Under the pieces are notes generated by a model, which worked only from the letters and a program-made list of their open reading frames with translations, was not told where the DNA came from and ran no database searches. From Urophycis tenuis (taxonomy: Eukaryota > Chordata > Actinopteri > Gadiformes > Phycidae): a stretch of 64,000 bases of DNA. This document shows, in pieces, positions 1 to 23,039 of this stretch (its first letter is position 1; each line of letters opens with the position of its first letter). A program made the position numbers and the translations under genes. The stretch is from contig JAXIVH010000021.1 of NCBI GenBank assembly GCA_036785325.1, positions 2,853,636 through 2,917,635 on the forward strand, in the 5' to 3' direction.

Positions 1-603
1 AGTAGTCATTTCCTGATGGAGTTCATGTTAACTAAGGTATTAATTGATACATTATTTATCTATCAGTGTGCTTGTGCTCATTTTATGATTATTACTGCAT
101 AAAATAATGTTAACTAATGGTTAATTTATTATAGTGTTACCCATGCATTGTGTTACTGTGATTTGCCGTGACGATAAAACATCAAAGATAAAATTACTCA
201 CATCACTCAAATGATGAAAAACATTACTTCTATTTTAAAAGCCATATGGAGATAAGCGTACCCAAAAAGCAGTCACTATTTTCCTGTTTGAATGCGCACG
301 GCGAGTTAACATCAGCTGCAAAGCGCCATGCTCTGAGCGCCCCCCCCCCCCCCCCCCCCCCGGCCTGTCAGCGTCCATCTTGTGAGACCCGCTTCCCCTC
401 CAGCTCCCCGGTCCCACTCGGGTCTAATCCCCTCACTTAGACACACGACGTTCTGGACGTCTGGACCGCTCAGCCAGGCCCGACCGGACAGACCCGTCAG
501 AAGATCAGACAGACGTAGGACTGGAGGAGGCAGCTTCAGAGACGCTCACAGTCACCTGTTAGATATCCACAGTGTGTGTCAGCTGGTAGGGACCACTCTC
601 TGT

Positions 604-638
<35 letters not shown>

Positions 639-1051
639 TCTTAGTTGGATGGATTTGATCCAAGAAGGGCCTTCCATCTGGCCACCCAGCAGAAGAGTTC
701 TCCTTCATCTCTCTGAGAAGTGAGCTGTGGGCGGCAGGAGGTAGCAGAGGGTGGCTAGATGTGACAGGCCAGGGTGAGATAAGACGCTGTCTCCGTGTGG
801 GCCCGCCCTCTCCATCAATGGCTGTCTGTCCACCCCCCCCCCCCCCCCCCCCCCCCACTCCCCCCCACCGCCGCCCGACACTCTCCTGATGAGATGTATT
901 GATCTCTCGTCTCGTCGATTACATGTCCTCCAAAGTCTTCTATTTTGCTGCGGTTGCCATGGCGACCCCAGCATCCACCATCCCAATCCCATCATTGTTG
1001 GTTCTGTTGTGGATGATGTGGGACTCATGACTGTCTCCCGTCTCACTGCAG
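1..1051. other. Intron or upstream DNA of the grep1-like gene, no exon recognised
   Basis: No exon with the phase-1 Gly pattern was found here. The stretch holds AT-rich sequence (1-240), C runs at about 341-361 and 834-856, and a (GT)n tract at about 605-638. The first supported exon begins at 1052, so the start codon and signal peptide of the gene must lie to the left. Confidence 0.6.
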
Positions 1052-14183
<13,132 letters not shown>

Positions 14184-14188
<5 letters not shown>

Positions 14189-14740
14189 TCCAAATGATTT
14201 GGATGTGGACTTCTCCTTCACTGAACTGTGTGTTGTTATTGTTGTTGTTTCTTTTGTTTTTTTTACAGTTTGTCTTTTTGTGTTTTGTGTGGTTATGTTC
14301 TCCTCTTGTCTGGTTATGTTCAAGGTCATTGCCTTTGATTGTCCTGCATTTCCCTATTCCCCCCCTGCCCCTGGAGGTGTGACTGCTCATGTGTCTGTCA
14401 TTACCCATAATGTCCGTACGCACCATGATATTCTACCGTATGCTGATCATGACGTTGAGCGAGAGCGAGTCAACACGAATGGACGGCCAGTGTTGAAAGG
14501 CGACACCGAGGAGGGCGTCGTCCTGCCTTGAATGACTCGACTCGTTTGACCCGAATCGCCTATTCAACCGTGAATAAAAGCCTACGCCAAAGCCAAGAGT
14601 GGGGTCTCCTTTCTGCTGGGGCGCGTTTTGAAAAGAATCTGCTGCATACAGGAAGTCCCACCACTTCCTTTGTGTATCGAGGGCGCCTGGGCTTCCTCCG
14701 GCACAATACCAAATAAAAACACAGAGAGAAGCGTCATGTG
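14184..14740 (+). terminator. grep1: 3' end of the grep1-like gene
   Basis: The last exon opens after acaacag at 14184, gives Gly then TAA (14186-14188), and continues as 3'UTR. AATAAA signals lie at 14573-14578 and 14712-14717. Just downstream, tttatt at 14742-14747 is AATAAA on the minus strand and could end the prf1 A transcript, so the two genes converge tail to tail. Confidence 0.5.
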
Positions 14741-15108
14741 CTTTATTCACTCCACCTTAGACCTCTGGAACAAGCGCGACAGAAGACACGTGTTGGGTTG
14801 ACATGCAGTAGCCCACGCTAAAACCAGGTTTTCAAGGGTCAGCCATGCTGATGTATTTTACATATTGTGCTGATGAATATATTATTATTTTTGATGCTGT
14901 GGCTTGAGCACCAAAATGCAGTAGCAGCAAGTAATAAAAGATAAATAAAAAGTAGTATCATCTATGTAGATAAATAAAATGATTATTTCTACAGCCAAGC
15001 ATGAAATCGGATAATGAACAAACATGTCTGTAAACGTCCACCTGCGTTTGCAAGCGCGTCAGCCGACCCGCAGGTGTGTTCACGTACAAAAAAGACGAGT
15101 GTCAAGCC

Positions 15109-16482
15109 TCACAGCACTGTGGCCGCGGACAAGGCGGCGCTCTGATTGTCGGGGCGCGCAGACACCCCAACAAACACTCCGTTCTCCCTCAAGATGGCGT
15201 CGGGGACGCGCTGGGCATGGCGCGACACAAACGCCTTCTGCAGGTGTTGCCCCATGGGGGAGGGTATGTAGTCCATACAAGCGGGCCCGCCCAAGCTCGG
15301 CGCGCACCTCACCTCCCACTTGAAGTACAGGCGGCCGTGCTGGAGGTTGCACACGTCCTGGCCCACGCCGGCACTCAGCTCTCTCACACACTCGCCCAGC
15401 AGGTCGTCGTCGTCCCAGGTGTTGTCCCGATCCCAGACCTCAAAGCGCACGCTTCGACCAGCCGACACATCCTGGTCTCCCAGGTCAAAGGTGGCTTCCC
15501 AGTGTGGGTTGTTGTTGTTCCAAATGACGGGGGTCTGTTCCTTGATGGCGCCGAAGGACACCCTCACAAAGCCATCCGTTTGGGTTATGTGGTCCCCCCA
15601 CAGGCCGCTGCCGCGCTGCACTGTGACCACCACACGGGCCATACCCCTGCGGGCCGGGCAGCAGTCCGGGGTCACAGCCGGATCACCCTGGCAGCTGCAG
15701 GTGCAAGGCTCCCTCTGGGACCTCCTGGAGCCCGCCTGGCAGCTCTCAGAGCAGTTCCTCCACAGGGCCTTCTCCAGGATGTAGTGGTTGATGGCCAAGC
15801 GCAGGTTCTTGCGTCTCTGTCCCTTGGCGGGCAGCAGCTCATGCAAGGCATCCAGGGAGTAGGTGATGAGGTCTGGGAGCTGGGGCACAGAAGCCAGCCA
15901 TTCTTTGAAGGCGGACGGGTCTTTGTCTGCCGAGAAGAGAAGATCTGGTTCTGTGGTTTTCCCTCCATGTATTTCAGTGAACCTTTGGTGGAGAACGTAA
16001 AGCTATTTAAAAATGGCAATGTTGTGACACCAAAAAAGCACATCCTAAATTCCTACCACAGAGGTCTCAATAAATGGCACAGCGAGGATCACCTGTCGCT
16101 GAAGAGACTGGAGAAACTGGACTTCATGTCTGATTTTTGGCTGTCCTTCTTGCAGTGCTTCATTTCAGTCTCCAAATTTACAGCGGATGTGCTTAAAGAT
16201 GCCTCGGCCTGCAGGCACATCTCCACCTCGCCCACACTGAAGCCCTGCAGGCTGGCCTGGCACTGCGGGATGCTGGTCACTGACCGGACACTCCCGCCGA
16301 GTTTCACCTGCCAGGAGGTCCAGAGGCATGGCAGCACAGTCAGGGAGCAGGGAAGGATAATATAGTGGTCTGACTTTTAGGAGGTTATGATGAATATGCA
16401 TTGGAAAGAAGATGAATTCACGACTTCCTGATTCAGAATGAAACATGTTTTGTAGTTTACCTGGGTGATGTAATGGGTTCCC
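15109..16482 (-). pseudogene. prf1: prf1 copy A, perforin-1-like, 5'-truncated
   Basis: It retains exon 4 (15109-15982), exon 3 (16093-16307) and only the 3' end of exon 2 (16461 to about 16482). The rest of exon 2 and all of exon 1, with the signal peptide and the first MACPF half, are missing. The deletion joins exon 2 (gtaatgggttcc) to promoter-proximal sequence (atctgacaaaatgc), which in copy B are about 1.2 kb apart. The remaining exons are open with normal borders: the end of the MACPF region, the Cys-rich EGF-like segment (CSESC, CTCSC, DCC) and the C2 domain, which has one extra Asp (WDDDDLLGE). A TATA box (16600-16605) and the 5'UTR exon donor (16536) remain, so a transcript is possible, but no secreted pore-former could be made. 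Confidence 0.85.
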
Positions 16483-17099
16483 GGACATCTGACAAAATGC
16501 AAAAAGAATACTGAAACACTTACTGAAACACTTACGGTCGTTCAACGTGTTCACGCTTGAGACCCGAAAGAGACTGCGAGGAAATGCTTCGTTCTTGAGT
16601 TTATATTTCCAAAGAAATGCATGTTGAAGATGCTGTAGGTGAGAGGTGTCTGCAGTCTGGGGGAGGGCGGGGTCGTACGACAGGCTGGGACAAACATCAA
16701 CAACACAAGTTAGCCTTCCAGTTTTAGTGTTGAGTGAGCATTCGTTTCTCTGAAGTGGTGGCCTGTGGTTACCTTGTGTAGGCGTACAGACAATATACGT
16801 GTTACATTGTAATGTTTAATGAAGATTGTATTACATTGGTGTGGGCCTACAGTAGATGCATATTCTGTATGTATGTAGCCCTACTCATGTGATATTTGTC
16901 AGTGAAACACTTATGTTGCTGTATTATAGCTGTTACATGATCAACGCATTGTCAATAACAACGCTAGGAGGATGTGAAAGTATAAAGCTGTCAAACGTTT
17001 GTATGTTTAATATACACCAGGGACAGGCTTATAGGCTATTTTAATTTTTACCAGATTGACATAATAACAACAACAAACAACAATAATAATAATGATAAT

Positions 17100-18760
17100 C
17101 AAGTCAAGTCAAGTAAACTTTATTGTCAGTTTTCATAAATTTACAGGACATGCACAAAAAAACGAAATGCTGTTTCCCTCGATCCCTGGTGCGAGACACG
17201 CATGCAAAATATAAATATAAATATATAAAAATAAAAATACAAAAAACTAAATAAAAAGGGGTCGCGAATATATATATGTGAGGTGCACTATATACAGTAT
17301 GAGCACTATGGACAGTAATAAGCAGTAATAAATAAACAGTATGGACATTGTATAAACAGTATGGTAAGTGTGTAAACAGTATGAACAGTTATATAACAGT
17401 TATAAACAGTATGTACAGTGTTCTTATGAAGTGGCTGTGCATGGTGGTGGGGGTGGTGGGGCTGTGCATGGTGGTGTGCAGGTGTTTGGTGGTGGATGGG
17501 TGGGGGTTAAAGTCCAGGCTCTTGGGGAGAGGGGTTGTGTGCAGGTGTCCGGGGGTGAATGGGTGGGGGGGGGTGGGTGGGGCTGGGAATGGATGGGGGT
17601 CAATGTCAATGTCCATCGTTTGTGCAGGCAGAGTGTAGAGAAAGAAGGGGTCAGTGCTAGGTGGGAGTTCAGCATCCTGACCGCCTGATGGACGAAGCTG
17701 TCCTTCAGTCTGCTGGTCCTTGCCTTGAGACTCCTCATCCTCCTCCCAGAGGGCAGGGGGTTGAAGAGGCAGTGGTAGGGGTGGGTGGAGTCACCCGCAA
17801 TGCTGAGTGCTTTGCGGGACAGGCGTGTATTGTGTATTGTGTATTGTCCTGGAGGGAGAGGAGGGGAGCACCGGTGATCTTCTCAGCTGCTCTCACTATG
17901 CGCTGCAGGGTCTTCCTACAGGATGCAGTGCAGCCGCCGTACCACACAGTGATGCAGCTGGTAAGGATGCTCTCGGTGGTTCCCCGGTAGAAGGAGCACA
18001 TGATGGATGCACATGATGGATGCTCTTGCTCTCCGAAGTTTGCGGAGAAAGTAGAGGCGCTGCTGAGCTTTGCCGGCCAGTGATGCTGTGTTGCAGCTCC
18101 AGGAGAGGTCCTCAGGGAGATGAACCCCTGGAACTTGATGCTGCTCACTCTCTCCACAGCAGCACCGTTGATGGTCAATGGGGGGTGCTGGGTGGAGGCT
18201 CTCGACAGTCGAGAACAATCTCCTTCGTCTTCTGCACGTTGAGAGCGAAATTGTTGTCTCTGCACCACTTGGCCAGCTGGCTCACCTCTACCCTGTAGTT
18301 AGACTCATCGTTGTGGTTGATGAGCCCCACCACAGTCGTGTCGTCTGCAAACTTAACGAAGAGTTTGTTGCTGAATGATCGAGTGCAGTCGTGGGTCAGC
18401 AGGGTGAAGAGAAGGGGGCTGAGCACGCATCCTTGGGGGGCCCCTGTGTTCAGCATGATTGTGCTGGATGTGTTCCTGCCGACCCGGACTGCCTGCGGTC
18501 TTCCGGTCAGGAAGTCCAACAACCAGTTACATAGTGAGGTCTGTAGTCCTAGACTGTCCAGCTTCCTGATCAGCTGCTTAGGGATGATCGTGTTGAAAGC
18601 TGAACTAAAGTCAAGGAACAGCATCCTCACATACGAATCCCTGGTCTCCAGGTGGGTCAGTGCTGAGTGGAGGACGGTGGAGATTGCATCATCAGTCGAC
18701 CTGTTGGCCCGATATGCAAACTGGTATGGGTCTAGTGAAGGGGGGAAGATGGATCTGATC

Positions 18761-18766
<6 letters not shown>
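17100..18766 (-). mobile_element. 5'-truncated L2/Rex1-like LINE in unit A
   Basis: A minus-strand reverse transcriptase fragment is recognisable: [42 protein letters not shown] and the catalytic FADDTTVVG. The C-terminal part (YRGTTESILTSCITVWYG) is frameshifted. The 3' end is the low-coordinate side, with caagtcaagtaaactttatt and short AT repeats. The 5' end is cut at an (AAT)n tract (18762-18811). A paralogous copy sits at the same place in unit B (30395-31938 plus 36118-36725), so the insertion predates that duplication. Confidence 0.8.
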
Positions 18767-18811
<45 letters not shown>

Positions 18812-18813
<2 letters not shown>

Positions 18814-19118
18814 CCAAAACAATGACGTTTATATAATAATCATAATATAATCACAATAATAGTCATTAGTAAAAATGATGGATTGCTTTATCAAAATGCG
18901 GCCCTAATGGACGTGGGTTCAGTGGTCGTATGGACAGGCCCAGACGGCGCAGGGCAGATTTCACTGGAGCCAGAGGCCACGTAAAGGGTGCATGCAGGCA
19001 GGGGGGGCATTATAACACGAGTGGCGGGATCCTGGGCGAGTCCATCCCCGTTGCCCCTGTTTTGTTATGAGTAAGAAAATGTCTTAAAAGCACAAGTTTA
19101 ATGTTACAGATAAAAACT
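18812..19118. repeat. Conserved non-genic block of the perforin units (copy A)
   Basis: This block recurs at about 36755-37062 (B), 43975-44265 (C) and 49143-49390 (D, partly deleted). Shared landmarks are ttgctttatcaaaatgcggc, ccagaggccacgtaaagggt and cgagtccatccccgt. No open frame or RNA gene was recognised; it marks the repeating unit. Confidence 0.8.
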
Positions 19119-19122
19119 ACAT

Positions 19123-19404
19123 CAAATTCAAATTCAAATTCAAAAAACTTTATTTGTCCCCAAGGGGCAATTAAAGACAGACACGTAGAGCAGCAGCATT
19201 ACACAGGACAAGCTTAGGTGCAACGTAAGCCAAGAACAAGACACGTGTTGTTACTGACAGATAAAAACACAAGGCATAGTTATGTGCAAATATACAGTGT
19301 AATATATAAAGTATTTTTTTATGAATAGAGAGCTGATTTCTTAAAAAGTTTAAAAGTGTAACACAAGAGATTGCAGTAAAAACAGATAAAAAATACCAAG
19401 CTGA
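19123..19404 (-). mobile_element. LINE 3' tail with (AAATTC)n (unit A)
   Basis: It begins with caaattcaaattcaaattc and ctttatttgtccccaagggg, typical of fish L2-like 3' ends. The same insertion lies in unit B at about 37064-37923, where it is further split by a Rex3 copy. Unit C has the empty site (actacatgctttacatttt, about 44260). Confidence 0.6.
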
Positions 19405-19784
19405 TGCTTTACATTTAGTCAGCAGAATTCAAATGTGTTCCAGGAATATGCATTTCTTAAGTGTTTCTATTCAGGACATGTTCACTTTAAGATCACATGA
19501 TAAGATCACATTCTAATTGGCCTATCGCGTGACCCATAGGAAAAACACCCACTGGCGTGTAGCAGGTTCAGCGTTTCGTTCAAGTCGAGTAAATCCAGTG
19601 CAATCCATTCATATCTGTCGACATCTTATGCTCAACGTAGCATCGTTGGTATGTACTATGTGTTTTCATTTCATTTGAAACTATTCATCACTATTTTGAT
19701 ATTAGTATAAAGTTTTGTAAAGTATAGGACAAATGTACTACGGCGAAACAAATGCCATGTTAGCTCTCACATGGGTCATTTGAT

Positions 19785-21960
19785 CAGGGTAGCCGCGGGG
19801 TCTTAAAAGTCTTAAATGTCATGTTCCTAAATTAAGGCCTTAAAGTGATGTTTCGGAGTAAAATTCACTATGAGGTAATTTCCACCAATAATCCAGCCAA
19901 ATACCCCCTCAGATGCATTTTTAGCGACGGTCAATAAGTAAGTACACCACAATAAGTGTAAGTACACCAGGAGTTTATTTAAAAGAGCACTTTTCTGATA
20001 GCTTCAACTCTCTGTTGCTAAGGCTACCGCTGCGTCGACGTCTCTTCCGTCTTTCCGGATAAGTTCGTAAAAGTCCTCTTCAAAACTCACAAGTGTAAGG
20101 AAAGTTAGTGAATTCAACACTCCATCTAATTTCAAGTATTCAATTATTCCAGTTGTCAATACATTTCGATGGAGTGTTGAATTCACTAACTTTTTCCTTA
20201 CACTTGTGAGTTTTGAAGAGGACTTTTACGAACTTATCCGGAAAGACGGAAGAGACGTCGATGCAGCGGTAGCCTTAGCAACAGAGAGTTGAAGCTATCA
20301 GAAAAGTGCTCTTTTAAATAAACTCCTGGTGTACTTACAAACTTTAAAATGCCTCGTTTTGTGAGTACAGACCATATATGTATTATATACACATTGTACC
20401 GGACACTCCAATACTAAGCCATTCGGCTGATACCCCTAAACTTGATAAATATTGACCGTTGCTAAAAATGCATCTGAGGGGGTATTTGGCTGGATTATTG
20501 GTGAAAATTACCTCAGGGTGAATTTTACTCCGAACCATCACTTTAAAAAGTCTTAAATTTCGTTACCCAAGTCTTAATTTTTTAAACAAGGTCTTAATTT
20601 TCCTACTAGGATATTTTTTCATAGTCAACCGGACTGTAACACAAGGTGAAAATGGGGGGTGGGGGGAATAACCTACAACAACGTTAAAATTCTATACAAC
20701 AGGGGTTTTGCGTAACGTCAGAGAACGTCTAATTTCTTGGAGTATGCGCAAACAATACTTTGGGTTTTCGCGCTGGCAATCTCAACAAACATAGTCAGTC
20801 GAGAGGAGACATGGGGAAGTGTCGGTTTAATGCGCAGTGGCTATCAGATGCTAGGTACAGTGATTGGGTGAGGCAGGTGCCGGGAAGCGACCTCGAAGCA
20901 CGATGCTGTACGTGTCGGAAGACTTTCAAGCTGACTACTTTAGGTCATCTCCGTTTGGAGTCTCATATGAAGAGCGCAAAACACAAGGCATCCGCCCTTC
21001 ACAGCCAGCCGCCCATCGCTCAGTTCTGCACCGCGGCACAACCTCTGAATGCACCTGTAGCCTTAATTAGCATTAGCGCTAGCAACTCGACCACTGTCGA
21101 AACTATTTTATTAACTGAAATAAATAAAAACTAAAATAAAAAGAAAAAAACGATAACTAACTGAAACTGTTTAGAATGTTTAGAAAACAAACTAAAACGA
21201 TTTGAAATTATCAATATAATTCCCTTCGTTTTCGTCTCTGTCAATTTAACTATAAGCCTCAATTGGTTGGATTCATATGATCGATTTATTCTGCTCTGGC
21301 TGTTTCATGCCAGCTGGCAGCAGCAGCACCAGCACCTTACTGCACCTTACTGCACCTTACTGCGCCGCACGTTGTGTCGCGTCCGTGACGTCACCAGGCA
21401 TCGCCATGGCGGTTAAAGGAATAGTTCACCCAAAAGTCAGTCATTATTAACTCATCCTAATTTTTTAAACATATCTTTTGTTGGATTTTATTATACAATA
21501 CTCACTCTGACCTTTTTGAATCCTGCACCTGACAAATAACCCAAAGTATGAAAAAACTAAAACTAATAAAAACTAAACTAAAACTAACCATTTTTTAAAA
21601 TATAAAAACTAGCAAACCCAAACTAAAAACTAATTAAAACTAACTGAATTTGAGGAAAAAAAGTCAAAACGAAATAATACTAAACTAAAATTAAAAATCC
21701 AAAACTATTATAACCTTCGGGCAGAGGTGCTATGGATTTTAAAAACAATTAGTGACCACCACTCTTACAGTTCGAATGAAGGCATAAGCGAACTCTTTAA
21801 GGCTATGTTCCCGGACTCCAAAAAAAACCTGAAAAACATATGCACTGGTGTTTTACAACCGTATAATGGGTGCGATGTAGGTCTTAATTTTCATGAAGTG
21901 GTCTTAAAAAGGTCTGAAAAAAGTCTTAAATTTGTGGTGATCAAACCTGGGGAAACCCTG
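19785..21960 (+). mobile_element. Non-autonomous hAT-like DNA transposon with BED-finger remnant
   Basis: The ends are CAGGGTAGCCGCGGGG and CTGGGGAAACCCTG. They are flanked by TTTGAT at 19779-19784 and 21961-21966. Units B (about 38472) and C (about 44670) show the empty site gtcatttgatgac, which proves the insertion. Inside, 20811-21134 encodes 107 residues starting MGKCRFNAQW, with CCTCRKTF and a following LESHMKSAKH segment. This resembles the BED-type zinc finger at the start of hAT transposases. Another remnant near 21725-21830 (ISELFKAMFPDS) resembles a middle part. The catalytic core is gone and other repeats are nested inside, including a foldback at 19840-20546. Confidence 0.75.
19840..20546. 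mobile_element. Foldback MITE with TTAA target sites
   Basis: A roughly 700-bp palindrome. The left arm begins TTAAAGTGATGTTTCGGAGT and the right arm is its near-perfect reverse, ending CCGAACCATCACTTTAA. The arms run about 320 bp each, through ctctgttgctaaggctaccg and its complement, to a short centre near 20130-20165. TTAA at both borders suggests a piggyBac/Kolobok-type target site. It is nested inside the hAT-like element. Confidence 0.8.
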
Positions 21961-22689
21961 TTTGATGACGGTAATAGTGCTGTAATGACCAAAAGAATGT
22001 TGTTAACTTGTAACTTATTGCTTATTCATTTGAGATGAGTATAAATCAAAATACAACATGTGATTGGAAATGAGTTTTATTCATGTGAGAGTTCATTCAT
22101 TCAGATTTGAGGTGGTGAAATTAGCGAGGCGCTAATTTGTCTGGCTTTTTTGTGTGTTTCAGTTTCACCTTTTCCCATGTTCTCCAATAAACCTGTGGAA
22201 GTGAGAAATTAATCTTCAGAGTCTTGGTGTTTGGGAAAGAGTTTAGCTGGCCATCAGGGCATAAGTTAGACATACCGAGGACGGCACAGCCCCAGTCTCC
22301 TCATTCAACCTTTTTCCAATCCGCCAGCATCCTCCTGTCGCGACCTCTCTGGTTGGAGAACCACCCAACGTCATGTCGTGTCGGTACACCAGTGCGCTGT
22401 CTCCACGGCGCTGCGGGGGTCCAAGACCATACACGTTCTGAGCAATAAATAAATCATGGAGACAGTGATGGTAGGCAAGCTGCCTGGTTTATTTATTTAT
22501 TTATTTTTTTTGCGAATAGGACACTGGATTCAGACGTCATATAGAGCGATCCGTCGGTCATTGTTTGGAATCTGCCCGCTCAAATCTCAGCCTCAGCGCT
22601 CGCCAGGGAGACACACAGGACCTCTGCAGCTAGCCGGCTACCGCTAGCCCGAAAAAGAAATAAAAAGCAATGTCATCTATGTAACGGGT

Positions 22690-22895
22690 AAAGGGGCATT
22701 TAGCAAACGCTTTTGTCCAAAGCGACTTACAATCAGTACATTCGAGGCGTTTGACATGTGGACAGTTGGAGGATTAAGGGGATCGAGCCACTGACCCTAA
22801 GGTTAGTGGACGACCCGCTCTGTTCACCTGCTCTACCTACTGAGCTACTGCTGCCCACACTGAGCTACTGCCAGTGTGGATATATAAAATTTGTA
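22690..22895 (-). mobile_element. tRNA-derived SINE (unit B)
   Basis: It contains ggggcatttagcaaacgctt and gtccaaagcgacttacaatc, then a tRNA-like end with gggatcgagccactgaccct and ctacctactgagctac, which read on the minus strand resembles a tRNA B-box region. The same insertion occurs in unit C (about 39990-40195) but not in units A or D. A diverged copy lies at about 61083-61235. Confidence 0.7.
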
Positions 22896-23039
22896 TTTAC
22901 ACAGTGAAGCATGAAATCGGATAATAAACAAACACGTCTGTCCTGCCTGCGTGCTTCATATCTCTTGATCCTTTGCCTTTGCAGCCGCATCAGCCTTCCC
23001 GCAGGTTTGTTAACGTACAAAAAAGAGGAGTGTCAAGCC

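Larger units (their letters stand above)
14930..22660. repeat. Perforin tandem unit A
   Basis: First of four paralogous units. Each contains, in window order, a prf1 3' flank, prf1 on the minus strand, its promoter, a conserved non-genic block (aatgatggattgctttatca onward) and a closing block ending gctaccgctagcccg. Unit A carries a truncated gene, an L2-type LINE (about 17100-18766), a LINE 3' tail (about 19123-19404) and a hAT element (19785-21960). Confidence 0.85.

Noticed and set aside
15076..16365. A 429-codon + strand frame, repeated at 22911-24287 and 40448-41239
   Set aside because: Antisense shadow of perforin exons 3-4. The minus strand shows recognised C2 and EGF-like motifs with matching splice phases.
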